Positions 1 to 8,809 are shown, counted from the stretch's first letter. The stretch: 64,000 nucleotides of DNA from Melioribacteraceae bacterium (GCA_021739765.1 JAIPBD010000003.1:310001-374000), one strand, 5' to 3'. Notes: a model not told the origin generated them from the sequence alone. A program made the numbers and translations.

Positions 1-350
1 GCGAGATTCGGCTCAATATCCGCGAATTCTTTTTCAAGATTTTCCAAACTTTTGTAAATCTGTCTTGGTTTTTCTTGTCCTTCAAAAAAGACCTGGTAAA
101 GCGGATCAAGCTCTTCCAACTGAATCGGATTTTTCCTTCCGATACTTTCGAAAAGTTCTTCCAATTCGTAAGTCATGCTCATAAATGACGGACCCATATC
201 AAAAGTAAAGCCATCTTTTTTGATTATGTTTAATCTTCCGCCGGCTGTTGAATGCTTTTCGAGAATGGTAACTTTGTGACCTTTATGCGCCATTCTTAAA
301 GCTGTGGAAAGTCCGCCGAGCCCCGATCCTATTACTATTACATTTTTCAT
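1..350 (-). CDS. CrtI-type carotenoid desaturase/FAD oxidoreductase (3' end outside window)
   Basis: This is the N-terminal ~116 residues of a gene that runs off the left edge. It starts MKNVIVIGSGLGGLSTA, a dinucleotide-binding GxGxxG motif, followed by the second FAD-contact stretch ILEKHSTAGGRLN and then FTFDMGPSFM, the pattern of phytoene desaturases of the CrtI family. The family removes hydrogens from phytoene or later carotenoids using FAD at the membrane surface. It lies 98 bp downstream of another CrtI-superfamily gene on the same strand, so the two probably share a transcript and a carotenoid role. The exact step cannot be decided from a fragment. Confidence 0.82.
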   Translation of the reverse strand, partial: MKNVIVIGSGLGGLSTALRMAHKGHKVTILEKHSTAGGRLNIIKKDGFTFDMGPSFMSMTYELEELFESIGRKNPIQLEELDPLYQVFFEGQEKPRQIYKSLENLEKEFADIEPNL

Positions 351-448
351 TTCGTTCTAATTTTTTCCTTTTCTCATGTTTATCCAAAACTGAAAGTTTT
401 TAAAGATAGTTCCCAATTAATGACCTTCATTTAGTTTTGATATTCAAT

Positions 449-1921
449 CTAATCTAAAATTCGCTCAATTGTGTTTAATGCTCCAAGCACAACCGCCGGA
501 GTTCCCTGGCCGGGGAACGCTGTATCGCCAACCATATAAAAATTTTCAAATGGTGTTTTGTTGGGAGGCATTCTCAACAAACTTTTCTTAATTGAATGTG
601 GAATGCCGCCGACAAATCCACGATCCCTTTTTGTGTAAAATTCGAAAGTATCCGGAGAACCGGGAAGCACATACATTTTCTCGGCATTCGTCGAGTCGGG
701 AAAAATTGAATCGAATTCGTTTAGGATTTTTGAGCAAATTAATTCCTTCCTTTGGGATCTTTCAACTTCGGATATATTCTCCCAATTGCGGACATCAGTA
801 TGAGATGAAATTGTTACCGTTCTCCAACCTTCCGGCGCCCTTTCAATATCGTCCGGAAGAGAAAATGAAACAAAAATGGAACCGGAATTTAAATATGGGA
901 TTCGCTCTTTCAAGTGAATTTGATAATACGGGCTTTTAATTTCCTCATCAGTTTTAATCGCGAAATTAATGGCAAAAGCTCCCCATGCAAAATCGAAATA
1001 GCCGCTTTGTTTTTGAAAATACTTTTGAATATTTCCACCGGTCAGACTAACCATATTCCAAATCGGTAAATTTGAAATTAAATGTTTTGTTTTGAATGAT
1101 TTGCCATTCTGTGTTGCTATTTCGTAGTAATCGGATTTTTGCACAATTGAAGAAACACGATGCTTAAATTTTATCTCACCTCCGTTTTTTCGGAAACTTT
1201 CCAAAATCAATTTGGCGGGATTTATCATTCCGCCGTAGGGATAATAAGTCTCTGCCGGATATGCCAACCCCATCGCGGCTGTAAATAATGGCGCATCTGA
1301 ACTTACATTCTGAGTAGTAATTAAAAGCTGCTCATCCAAAAAATTTTTGAATTTCGAATTTGTTTGCAAACCATGTTTTGTAACCAACGAATCAAAATTT
1401 TTGAAAATGGTTGGAGCCAGCTTGGAGAATTTTAGATTACTCGGATTCGCGATCCTGAGATAATCCATAAAATTAACCGGAGGAAGGCTTCTGTTCTTGT
1501 CTACAAAATCCCAACCTAATTCTTCGATTCTGTGAATCTCTCGCCAAAAGGATTTTTGATCTCCGCCAAATTTGTTTTCAGATTCTTCGATCCAATCGTT
1601 TAACTCAGCGTGCCGAATTACCTCATCCCCGTTTATATTTATTATCATTCCGGGATTGACTTTTTCTAATCGGGGATTTATTTGCAACTCCTTGAATAAT
1701 CTGCCCAATGGTTGATGAGATCGAACACCGCTAAAAGTTGTCGCGCCCACATCAAACATAAACTCTTTTCTTTTGTAGCTTGATGCGCAACCGCCAACAG
1801 CGACGTGCGATTCAAGAAGAAGAACTTCTTTTCCCGCTTTTGCTAATAGCGCAGCGGTTGATAATCCACCATAACCCGCTCCAATAACAATAAAATCATA
1901 TTTGGATTGTGTATCATTCAT
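449..1921 (-). CDS. CrtI/CRTISO-superfamily carotenoid oxidoreductase
   Basis: A complete 490-residue FAD/NAD(P)-binding flavoprotein. The N-terminus has FIVIGAGYGGLSTAALLAKAG (GxGxxG at about residues 14-19) and LLLESHVAVGGCASS; the C-terminus has YMVGDTAFPGQGTPAVVLG, the second FAD-binding motif in the form seen in carotenoid isomerases (CRTISO/CrtH) and in some desaturases. Length fits the family. It is the first gene of a leftward pair with the partial CrtI gene, and is divergent from the S46 peptidase gene. Whether it acts as isomerase, desaturase or on a non-carotenoid polyene is not resolved. Confidence 0.78.
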   Translation of the reverse strand: MNDTQSKYDFIVIGAGYGGLSTAALLAKAGKEVLLLESHVAVGGCASSYKRKEFMFDVGATTFSGVRSHQPLGRLFKELQINPRLEKVNPGMIININGDEVIRHAELNDWIEESENKFGGDQKSFWREIHRIEELGWDFVDKNRSLPPVNFMDYLRIANPSNLKFSKLAPTIFKNFDSLVTKHGLQTNSKFKNFLDEQLLITTQNVSSDAPLFTAAMGLAYPAETYYPYGGMINPAKLILESFRKNGGEIKFKHRVSSIVQKSDYYEIATQNGKSFKTKHLISNLPIWNMVSLTGGNIQKYFQKQSGYFDFAWGAFAINFAIKTDEEIKSPYYQIHLKERIPYLNSGSIFVSFSLPDDIERAPEGWRTVTISSHTDVRNWENISEVERSQRKELICSKILNEFDSIFPDSTNAEKMYVLPGSPDTFEFYTKRDRGFVGGIPHSIKKSLLRMPPNKTPFENFYMVGDTAFPGQGTPAVVLGALNTIERILD

Positions 1922-2004
1922 ATAACATTTCTAACCTTTGTCTTTATTTCCGAATTAATTAGTTTTGGGGATTAAGAACGGAAATGATAAAAATTGGGGA
2001 AAAC

Positions 2005-4185
2005 ATGAAACAAACCTTTCAAACATTTAAACGAAGACTATTAGTTCCATCCATTCTGATTTTGAGTTTTACGCTGGGATTTATCTCATCGGTTCCCGAA
2101 GAAGGAATGTATCCTTTAAGCGATATTCCTAAAAACGCTTTAGTTGAAGCAGGATTAAAAATGAATCCAGATGACATTTATAATCCCGAAGGAATTAGTT
2201 TAATTGATGGACTGGTAAAAGTCGGAGGTTGCACCGGTTCTTTTGTTTCGGAACATGGATTAATAATTACAAATCACCATTGTGCTTTTGGGGCGATAAG
2301 CAGAGCAAGTACAACAGAAGACAATTATTTGGAAAATGGATTTTTAGCGGAATTACCGGAAAATGAAATTCCGGCAACCGGTTATACCGTTCGAATTACC
2401 GAATCTTATGAAGACGTTTCGGAAGAGGTATTAGCGGCGGCAGAAGGAATAGAAGACTTGACGGAAAGGGCGAACGCGATCTCCAATAAAATGCGTGAAT
2501 TGGGCGCCGAAGCCTCAGATGAAGAAAACTCAATCGAAGCGCAAGTTTCGGAAATGTTTGTCGGACAAACTTACATCCTTTTCAATTACAGAATTATTCG
2601 TGATGTAAGGCTGGTTTATGCTCCACCAAGATCAATCGGAGAGTTTGGAGGCGAAACAGATAACTGGGTTTGGCCAAGACACACGGGGGATTTTTCATTT
2701 ATGCGGGCTTATGTTGCACCGGATGGAAGCGCCGCCGAATATTCAACCGAAAACATTCCTTTTCAACCAAAGAATTTTTTGAAAGTAAACCCAAATGGTG
2801 TTGAAGAGGGTGATTTTGTCTTTATCCTCGGTTATCCCGGAAGAACATACCGTCATCAACCTTCACAATTTTTAGAATACCAACAAAAGTATCAACTTCC
2901 ATATATCTCAAAAACTTATGAGTACATCATCGACCAAATGAACGCGCTTTCAAAAGATGACGAAGGGTTGAAGCTTCAATTTGCAAGTCTTTCAAAAGGA
3001 TTGGCTAACGTAGAGAAAAACTATCGTGGTAAATTAAAAGGTTTGCGAAGAATACAACTCGTTGAAAAGAAAAAAGAGGAAGAAAAAATTCTGAAAGAAT
3101 TCATAAATGCCGATAATAACTTGTCGGAAAAATATGGCAATGTGTTTTCGGATTTCGTAGAGGTTTATGAAACCGAATTTAAGTATGCACAAGCTAATCT
3201 GTGGTTCGGCCGATTTTATTCATTCGCGCCTTCTTTATCCGCGCTAAACTTAGTTACGCGATATGCCCAACAAAAAGAGTTGGATGAAGATGAACGGGAC
3301 GCTGCTTACCAAGAGGAGAATCTTCAAAGAACCATTTCCAGAGCTATGCGTTATAAATCGACTTACACCAAGGAATTAGATAGACGGGTTTTTGCCAAGA
3401 TGATAACCGACGCGATGAAGTTTGACGGTGAGATTACGATTGATGCTGTTGACAAATATTTCGGTGATAAAACGGAAGCCGAGGCTGTAAGTATTGTTAA
3501 TAACGAATTGGAAAAATTAGATCTTTTATCAGATGACAAATTTGATGCGTTAATGGCTAAATCTTCCGAAGAACTTGATGAAATGGGCATGACTCTAATT
3601 CCGTTCGCTCAGGAATTGTATGAACAATATAAAGTTGTAATAGCAATCGATCAGGATAATTCCGCAAAACTTAAAAAATTACAGCCCGTTCTGGCAGAAG
3701 CAAAAAGAGCTTGGAAGAAGACTAATTTTATACCTGACGCAAACAGTACACTCCGTTTAACATACGGACATGTAAAAGGATACAGCCCGGCCGACGCGAT
3801 TTATCATTCTCCGCTTACAACTCTGGATGGAGTAATCGATAAAAGTTATGAAGGCGGAGATTACGAGATTCCCGAAAAATTGCGGGAACTTTATGATAAA
3901 AAAGACTTCGGTCGTTTCTATCACAAAAAACTAAAAAGTGTACCGGTTGCATTACTTTACAATATGGATACAACGGGAGGGAATTCCGGGAGTCCGATTC
4001 TAAATGCTTACGGTGAACTTATCGGAGTAAATTTCGATAGAGCTTTTGAAGCCACAATAAATGATTACGCATGGAATGAAGCCTATTCCCGCTCGATTGG
4101 AGTGGATATCAGATATGTACTTTGGATAACTCAAAAATTCGGCGGTGCGGATAATTTACTAAGAGAAATGGGCGTTGATTTATAA
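2005..4185 (+). CDS. S46-family dipeptidyl-peptidase, DPP11-like
   Basis: Exported serine peptidase of family S46 (DPP7/DPP11), which removes dipeptides from peptide N-termini in the periplasm. I chose the ATG at 2005 because GGGG lies just upstream and the signal peptide then starts normally; an in-frame ATG at 1984 is possible. With this start (726 aa) the triad is His91 in TNHHC, Asp229 in PRHTGDFSF and Ser661 in GGNSGSP. Arg679, 18 residues after the serine (GVNFDR), sits where the arginine of Porphyromonas DPP11 gives Asp/Glu preference; DPP7 has glycine there. The gene stands alone, divergent from the carotenoid genes. Confidence 0.93.
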   Translation: MKQTFQTFKRRLLVPSILILSFTLGFISSVPEEGMYPLSDIPKNALVEAGLKMNPDDIYNPEGISLIDGLVKVGGCTGSFVSEHGLIITNHHCAFGAISRASTTEDNYLENGFLAELPENEIPATGYTVRITESYEDVSEEVLAAAEGIEDLTERANAISNKMRELGAEASDEENSIEAQVSEMFVGQTYILFNYRIIRDVRLVYAPPRSIGEFGGETDNWVWPRHTGDFSFMRAYVAPDGSAAEYSTENIPFQPKNFLKVNPNGVEEGDFVFILGYPGRTYRHQPSQFLEYQQKYQLPYISKTYEYIIDQMNALSKDDEGLKLQFASLSKGLANVEKNYRGKLKGLRRIQLVEKKKEEEKILKEFINADNNLSEKYGNVFSDFVEVYETEFKYAQANLWFGRFYSFAPSLSALNLVTRYAQQKELDEDERDAAYQEENLQRTISRAMRYKSTYTKELDRRVFAKMITDAMKFDGEITIDAVDKYFGDKTEAEAVSIVNNELEKLDLLSDDKFDALMAKSSEELDEMGMTLIPFAQELYEQYKVVIAIDQDNSAKLKKLQPVLAEAKRAWKKTNFIPDANSTLRLTYGHVKGYSPADAIYHSPLTTLDGVIDKSYEGGDYEIPEKLRELYDKKDFGRFYHKKLKSVPVALLYNMDTTGGNSGSPILNAYGELIGVNFDRAFEATINDYAWNEAYSRSIGVDIRYVLWITQKFGGADNLLREMGVDL

Positions 4186-4251
4186 GAATTTTTCACAAAT
4201 TCTATCATTTGATGAATTTGTGTGGAGCTTAATTTATTCCGAATTAAGTTA

Positions 4252-4301
4252 CTAAATCCATATCAGTTGAGTGAAAAGTAGTGAAACTGATATGGATTTA
4301 G
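4252..4301. repeat. 17-bp perfect inverted repeat, 16-nt loop
   Basis: Arms CTAAATCCATATCAGTT (4252-4268) and its exact reverse complement (4285-4301). There is no T-tract after either arm, so it is not a typical intrinsic terminator, although it lies just past the S46 gene stop and could end or stabilise that mRNA. Confidence 0.75.
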
Positions 4302-4502
4302 ATTTAGATTGTTGCGGTGAAAATTATTGAAAGCAATATTCGCATTTATCACGGTTTGCTTGATTTGTTTTTGGGGTAGTCATAAAATTAGTGTTGGTTG
4401 TGGTTTGGTTCGTTATTGGTTGTGGTTGGTGGAGGTTTTGGTCTGTTGGGCTTTCTTGTATTTGATCTTAATATTCCATCTCAGACTGATAGTCTGAGGT
4501 AC

Positions 4503-4534
4503 AAAAAAAGGTGGAAATTTCTTTTCCACCTTTT
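4503..4534 (-). terminator. Intrinsic terminator of the ECF/DUF4097 operon
   Basis: Arms AAAAGGTGGAAA (4506-4517) and TTTCCACCTTTT (4523-4534) form a 12-bp stem with a 5-nt loop. On the minus strand the stem is followed by a run of seven T. It lies 16 bp past the stop codon of the last operon gene. Confidence 0.88.
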
Positions 4535-4549
4535 GGGTTTCAATTAATT

Positions 4550-5668
4550 TTATCTTTCTCTTAGGTATATATCACCGCTTTTGGTGGAAATTCTAACTTT
4601 GTTTTTTCCGCTGCCAATTTTGCCGGAGGCTTCAATTTTGCGCCTTCTTCCCCAGTCGTCTTCGTCTCTTTCTCCTTTAACTTCGAGATCAAAATCGGTT
4701 ATTATTTCGTAGTTGTCTCTTCCGTCTAATTCTATTTCTAATTCAATATCCATCGACATTCCTTTGGGAACGTAAACTTCTATATCACCACCCATCGAAG
4801 AAAGATAAATATCTCTTTCGCCTTTGTTTGGATCACCAACCATGTTTACTTCAATATCACCGCCCATTGTTTTGGCTCTAATTTTCCCATCCAATTCTTT
4901 TACCCGGATGCTTCCACCCATAGTTTCAGCTTCAAAAAAGTTACCGACTTTATTAGCTGAAATCGAGCCACCCATTGTACTTACATCGGCGCCGTTTGGT
5001 GCTTCGTCAATATCGATCGAACCGCCCATCGTAGAGATTGTAACATCCCTGCCGTCTTTGGTTCTACCTGTAACATTATTTTGTGATATACTTCCTCCCA
5101 TGGTTTTAACATCAACGTCGCCTTTAACATCATTCATGCTGATGCTTCCACCCATAGTTTCTACCATACCGTCAATATCGGAGCGATCAACTTCAATTGA
5201 ACCGCCCATAGTTTTAATTTCAACTTTTCCAATCAATTCAGATAATGAAAGAGATCCCCCCATTGTAAGACCTTCCAAAACGCCTTGAATGTTTTTTAGC
5301 TTAACTCCGCCACCCATAGTACTAAATTCAACATTAAACTTTTTCGGCAGCTTTACAACAACACTGATTCCGCATCGATTACAATTGAAATCACTGTATT
5401 TTTCACCTCGAACCATCAATCCACGTGATGATTCATCAAAGTCAAATATTACTTCATCTTCCTCGAATCCGTCCACTTCAATTTCAATTGAAATTTCATT
5501 TTTATCCCATCCTTCAAGATCCAGTGAAGCACCGATTTCAAAATCCAGGTTTAAGTCCTTACCCGGTTCAACATTAAAGTTTTTTTTCAGATCCCAGCTT
5601 TGAGCATTTAGCGAAGCCGCCAGAAAGATCAGACAGACTAAATAGATTGATTTGTTAATTGTTTTCAT
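4550..5668 (-). CDS. Exported DUF4097-like beta-solenoid protein with TMGGSI repeats
   Basis: 372 residues with a signal peptide ending SLNAQ. The body holds ten copies of a [ST]MGG[SDG] motif spaced about 20 residues (for example KTMGGSIEV, ETMGGSISM), between roughly residues 115 and 310, as expected for one strand per turn of a parallel beta-helix. This matches the DUF4097/DUF2807 adhesin-like group. A C-x2-C (NCNRC) lies before the repeats and a lysine/arginine-rich stretch (GRRRK) near the end. It is last in the operon after an ECF sigma factor, anti-sigma protein and a paralogue, so it is probably an envelope-stress output. Molecular function is unknown. Confidence 0.8.
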   Translation of the reverse strand: MKTINKSIYLVCLIFLAASLNAQSWDLKKNFNVEPGKDLNLDFEIGASLDLEGWDKNEISIEIEVDGFEEDEVIFDFDESSRGLMVRGEKYSDFNCNRCGISVVVKLPKKFNVEFSTMGGGVKLKNIQGVLEGLTMGGSLSLSELIGKVEIKTMGGSIEVDRSDIDGMVETMGGSISMNDVKGDVDVKTMGGSISQNNVTGRTKDGRDVTISTMGGSIDIDEAPNGADVSTMGGSISANKVGNFFEAETMGGSIRVKELDGKIRAKTMGGDIEVNMVGDPNKGERDIYLSSMGGDIEVYVPKGMSMDIELEIELDGRDNYEIITDFDLEVKGERDEDDWGRRRKIEASGKIGSGKNKVRISTKSGDIYLRER

Positions 5669-5683
5669 TTCAAATTCCCCCGT

Positions 5684-6817
5684 TTATTTTCGTGATTTTT
5701 CAATTTTTATTCCCGCGTTGGTAGTCGCGATTGTTATTTTATGTCCACCGCCATTTACAACATACGAACCGGTAATTTCTTTTTTGCTTTCTTCAACTTT
5801 TCCTTCAAAATCGGATCGGATGCTATAACCGTTACCGTTTTTCCAGTATTTTTTAATTTTTGCATCTATTGTTACTTTAGAATTTGCATTGAGAACTAAC
5901 TCAACATTTCCGTTTGAGGTTCTAAATTCAGATCTGCCGGATTCACTTGGTGTTAGTTCAACATAAATTGAACCGGCCGCTGTGCGGGCGTTTACGCTTC
6001 CGGTTATTGCCCGTAACGATATTGAACCGCCTTTTGTATCAACGCTTACTTTTCCGTTGGCTTCTCGAATTGAAATATCACCGCCGTAAGTGCTCAAATC
6101 GACTAAATTTTTTCCGCTGCTAAGTTTGATATCGCCGCCAAAAGTTGTTGCTTCAACCTCACTTAGAACGTCACCTATATCAATATCGCCGCCGTAAGTT
6201 TTTGCTTCAAGTCGTTTTTCCACATTATCGATTCTGATATCTCCGCCCATTGTAGTAATTGAGACATCACCTTTGTTAACGTTTCCAACCCTGATATCAC
6301 CTCCGGAAGTGTTCAAATTGACTTCACCTTCAGCATCACCAATGGTAACATCACCTCCGGAAGTGTGCGCTTTTATGTCTCCATAAATATTTCTTGATCT
6401 AATATCTCCGCCAGCTGAATTTGCTTTAAACTCACCATGCAAGTCGGTAAGAAGTTTTATACTTCCACCGGTTGTTGAAAGATCAACATTATAATATTCG
6501 GGGATAGTGATATCGACATCAATATCATCCGCCCAGCCCCATCCGGAATTAAATCGTACAGAGACATTATCTCCATTTTGGGATATTTTCAGATCGTCGG
6601 CGTCGTCCCTTTCGATGTCTGAAACTTTCACCATAACTTCGCCTTTATCCCAGGTTTTGATAGTTATGTCGCCGGGATTAATATCAACCTCAAGTGTTCC
6701 GCCTTTAGAAACATTAAAAGATTTAACAACTTTATCTCTTGATTGAGAATAAAGGGTTGTAGTAAAAACCATCAACATCATTAATACTGATACGTTTATC
6801 TTTTTCATTTTATTCAA
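5684..6817 (-). CDS. Exported DUF4097-like beta-solenoid protein (paralogue)
   Basis: 377 residues with a signal peptide (cleavage near TTLYSQ). It repeats a looser motif than its neighbour: TTGGSI, SAGGDI, TSGGDV, TSGGDI, TMGGDI, TYGGDI, TFGGDI, TYGGDI, TKGGSI at ~20-residue spacing, consistent with a right-handed parallel beta-helix. The gene overlaps the anti-sigma gene by 8 bp and lies 15 bp before its paralogue, so all are co-transcribed. Tandem duplication followed by divergence of the motif from TxGGD to TMGGS is likely. It is probably periplasmic or surface exposed; no catalytic residues are evident. Confidence 0.8.
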   Translation of the reverse strand: MNKMKKINVSVLMMLMVFTTTLYSQSRDKVVKSFNVSKGGTLEVDINPGDITIKTWDKGEVMVKVSDIERDDADDLKISQNGDNVSVRFNSGWGWADDIDVDITIPEYYNVDLSTTGGSIKLLTDLHGEFKANSAGGDIRSRNIYGDIKAHTSGGDVTIGDAEGEVNLNTSGGDIRVGNVNKGDVSITTMGGDIRIDNVEKRLEAKTYGGDIDIGDVLSEVEATTFGGDIKLSSGKNLVDLSTYGGDISIREANGKVSVDTKGGSISLRAITGSVNARTAAGSIYVELTPSESGRSEFRTSNGNVELVLNANSKVTIDAKIKKYWKNGNGYSIRSDFEGKVEESKKEITGSYVVNGGGHKITIATTNAGIKIEKSRK

Positions 6818-7775
6818 CCCCCTTCAATAATGAAGCCGCACGTATACGAATAAATTCATTATCGTCCGATTGCATTTTATTATTGAGAATTTGTTTGGTT
6901 TGGTTATCAATTATCTTTGATTTCTGCGCATAATCCGAAAGTGCGTTAATTGCCGCTACTCTTATACCGGAATTATTATCATTTGACAAAGCGTAAAGTA
7001 GTGCTTCTTTAATTTTTTCATCAGCCGGAAATCTTATCAAAACATCAATGGCTTGTTTTCTTACTCCCGGATTGTCATCGTTTTTAAGCGAATGAATTAT
7101 TGCCGAGCGAATTTTTTCATCAACGGTATAACTCTTGCCATAAATTGTCTGTTGAGCAATTTGATTAATTGTTTTGATTTTGAACCCGGCATTTCCACCG
7201 TCAAACAGGGCGGAAGCAAGAAGGCGTTGTGTTTTAAAATCGTTAATGTTTCCTTTGTAGTTTACCGGTTTTACTGCATCGAACATTATTTCAACATCAC
7301 CGCTTTCAGAATTCTGATTTAAAAACCTCACATTCTGAATTTTAAATTCTTCCTTTTTGTAGTTATCAACATCAACAACTTGTGGAAGACCGGTCGGCAA
7401 ATAGTTTTGACCGGAAGAAAACAATACGTAACCGATGAACAATCCTAAAACCAACGTAAACGACGAACTTAGAGCTACTTTATAACCGCCCGTTATACTT
7501 TCCCACAGTGCAAAAATCGGGTTAATTTTTTCTACAGCGATCAAATTATTTCGAACTTCCCTCATTAAATCATTTCTTGCGTGAACCAATAAATCCGCAC
7601 TATTTATTTCAGGCTTATTGCTTCTAATAATTCCGAACATCTTTTTCATTTTTTCAACTTCATTCACATGATCTTCAGATTCAAGCATATAACTTTCCAA
7701 CTCTTTGGATTCCTCGAGGGAGATTTCATCAAAAAGTTGAAGATAAATTAGTTCATTAAGTCTCTCATTATTCAT
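6810..7775 (-). CDS. Membrane anti-sigma factor with C-terminal HEAT-like repeats
   Basis: 321 residues. The N-terminal ~100 residues look like a cytoplasmic anti-sigma domain (acidic helices, LNELIYLQLFDEISLEESKEL) but carry no His/Cys zinc cluster. One transmembrane helix follows (about 103-122, SSSFTLVLGLFIGYVLF). The C-terminal ~100 residues hold HEAT-like repeats with the pattern LKNDDNPGVRKQAIDVLIRF and LSNDNNSGIRVAAINALSDY, which should be periplasmic if topology is N-in. It lies 8 bp after the ECF sigma gene. Role by context: holds the sigma factor until an envelope signal, perhaps sensed by the HEAT domain. Confidence 0.78.
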   Translation of the reverse strand: MNNERLNELIYLQLFDEISLEESKELESYMLESEDHVNEVEKMKKMFGIIRSNKPEINSADLLVHARNDLMREVRNNLIAVEKINPIFALWESITGGYKVALSSSFTLVLGLFIGYVLFSSGQNYLPTGLPQVVDVDNYKKEEFKIQNVRFLNQNSESGDVEIMFDAVKPVNYKGNINDFKTQRLLASALFDGGNAGFKIKTINQIAQQTIYGKSYTVDEKIRSAIIHSLKNDDNPGVRKQAIDVLIRFPADEKIKEALLYALSNDNNSGIRVAAINALSDYAQKSKIIDNQTKQILNNKMQSDDNEFIRIRAASLLKGVE

Positions 7776-7783
7776 TTTATAAC

Positions 7784-8359
7784 CTAATCGTAAATTCTTT
7801 TTAAATGATTTTTCATTTTGTTTGTCGCGTTAAAGAGATAACGTTTCACCGTTCCTTCAGCGCAATTCATTATTTCAGCAATCTCTTTTATTTTTAACTC
7901 TTCATAAAATTTCAAAGTAAACGCCAATTTTTGTTGTGATGGCAGAGTATCTAATGCTGCTTTAATTTTACTTCCAATTTCGGAACCGATCACTTTCGAG
8001 TCGGTTTTTTCAGTTCCTTCAATCAAATCGGCAAAAGTTGCGCTGTCCTCGCCATCATTTATCCGCTTATCTATGGAATCATGATTAGTTCTATTCTTCT
8101 TATCATTGTAACTTATGCATACATTACTGGTAATTCTGTATAACCAAGTCGAAAATTCACTCTTAAATTTGAAATTCTTCAATCCTTTAAAAGCTCTAAT
8201 AAAAACTTCTTGATAAATATCTTTCGCGTCATCAGCGCTGTTTCTAAAAGAAAGCGCCATATTCAGCACTTTTTCGTCATAACGATAAACCAATTCTTCA
8301 AACGCTTGCGCATCACCTTTTTGCACCTTCTGTATCAATTCAAAATCACTCAAATTCAT
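7784..8359 (-). CDS. ECF-family RNA polymerase sigma factor
   Basis: 191 residues with region 2 (FEELVYRYDEKVLNMALSF, DAKDIYQEVFIRAFKGL, FSTWLYRITSNV) and region 4 (LPSQQKLAFTLKFYEEL, then IAEIMNCAEGTVKRYLF helix-turn-helix), joined by a ~45-residue linker. This is the RpoE-like extracytoplasmic-function class, which recognises promoters with an AAC-containing -35 element. First gene of a four-gene leftward operon whose other members are a membrane anti-sigma protein and two exported solenoid proteins. A matching ECF-type promoter lies just upstream, suggesting autoregulation. Confidence 0.93.
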   Translation of the reverse strand: MNLSDFELIQKVQKGDAQAFEELVYRYDEKVLNMALSFRNSADDAKDIYQEVFIRAFKGLKNFKFKSEFSTWLYRITSNVCISYNDKKNRTNHDSIDKRINDGEDSATFADLIEGTEKTDSKVIGSEIGSKIKAALDTLPSQQKLAFTLKFYEELKIKEIAEIMNCAEGTVKRYLFNATNKMKNHLKRIYD

Positions 8360-8809
8360 TATTGGTTTCTTCTGATATATTAGACCTGAAATTATAAAAA
8401 AGGTTGTAAAGGAGTTGAAATAAAAACGAGGTTGTAATTCTTTTAATAATCACCGCCACGATTCTATAAATCCAGGGAATCATTCATTTGCTGATTGAAT
8501 AGAATGGTAAATTCACTCCAGAACAACCTCATTTCTCGGATTCGACGTATAGGGAGCCTCTTTGTTTGTTCGGGATTCATGATCAATTAAAAGTTGTTTA
8601 ACGTTTTGATAGCGACAATTTTCTACCCTTTACTTCAGGAACGATTTTTACAATCCGCAGGTTAACAGGTTACATGCTAATTATAATGGAACGACGCGAT
8701 TTTATTTGATAGGTATTTAAGATTGATTTTTTTTCAAAATATTAGGTTTGCTCAGAATGTCGTCTCCTATCCCCAAAAGCCGGTGCTAATTAATTGGTGC
8801 CGGCTTTTT
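8360..8809. other. 450-bp non-coding interval, possibly structured
   Basis: No protein-coding frame of note. Besides the ECF promoter it holds nested inverted repeats: GAGGTTGT (8428-8435) with ACAACCTC (8523-8530), and inside it ATTCTAT (8461-8467) with ATAGAAT (8499-8505) and AATCA/TGATT. A plus-strand terminator closes the interval at 8775-8810 although no plus-strand gene is present, which leaves room for a small RNA. Confidence 0.4.
8378..8410 (-). promoter_or_regulatory. Candidate ECF-type autoregulated promoter
   Basis: On the minus strand ACAACC (8407-8402) followed by a T-rich spacer of 15 nt and GGTCTA (8386-8381) resembles the ECF pattern of an AAC -35 core and a GTC -10 core. It ends about 20 bp before the sigma gene's ATG. 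A second TTACAACC lies 28 bp further upstream without a matching -10. Confidence 0.55.

Larger units (their letters stand above)
4186..4549. other. Non-coding convergent intergenic region with inverted repeats
   Basis: 364 bp between the convergent S46 and DUF4097 genes. I see no coding frame. It contains a 17-bp perfect inverted repeat (4252-4268 with 4285-4301), a G/T-rich tract with two copies of GGTTGTGGTT (about 4395-4450), an 8-bp palindrome CTCAGACT-GAT-AGTCTGAG at 4480-4498, and a terminator for the leftward operon at 4503-4534. Confidence 0.7.

Noticed and set aside
592-939. Plus-strand 115-codon frame inside the carotenoid gene
   Set aside because: Antisense to a clear FAD oxidoreductase; no signal, motif or ribosome-binding site.
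4824-5603. Plus-strand open frames of 154 and 104 codons
   Set aside because: They run antisense to the TMGGSI repeats; the repeated codons of the real gene keep the opposite strand open and give a Pro/Ile/Ser-rich product with no recognisable features.
8429-8437. Second ECF promoter for the sigma gene at the upstream TTACAACC copy
   Set aside because: No GTC-like -10 at the right spacing; kept only as a possible half-site.
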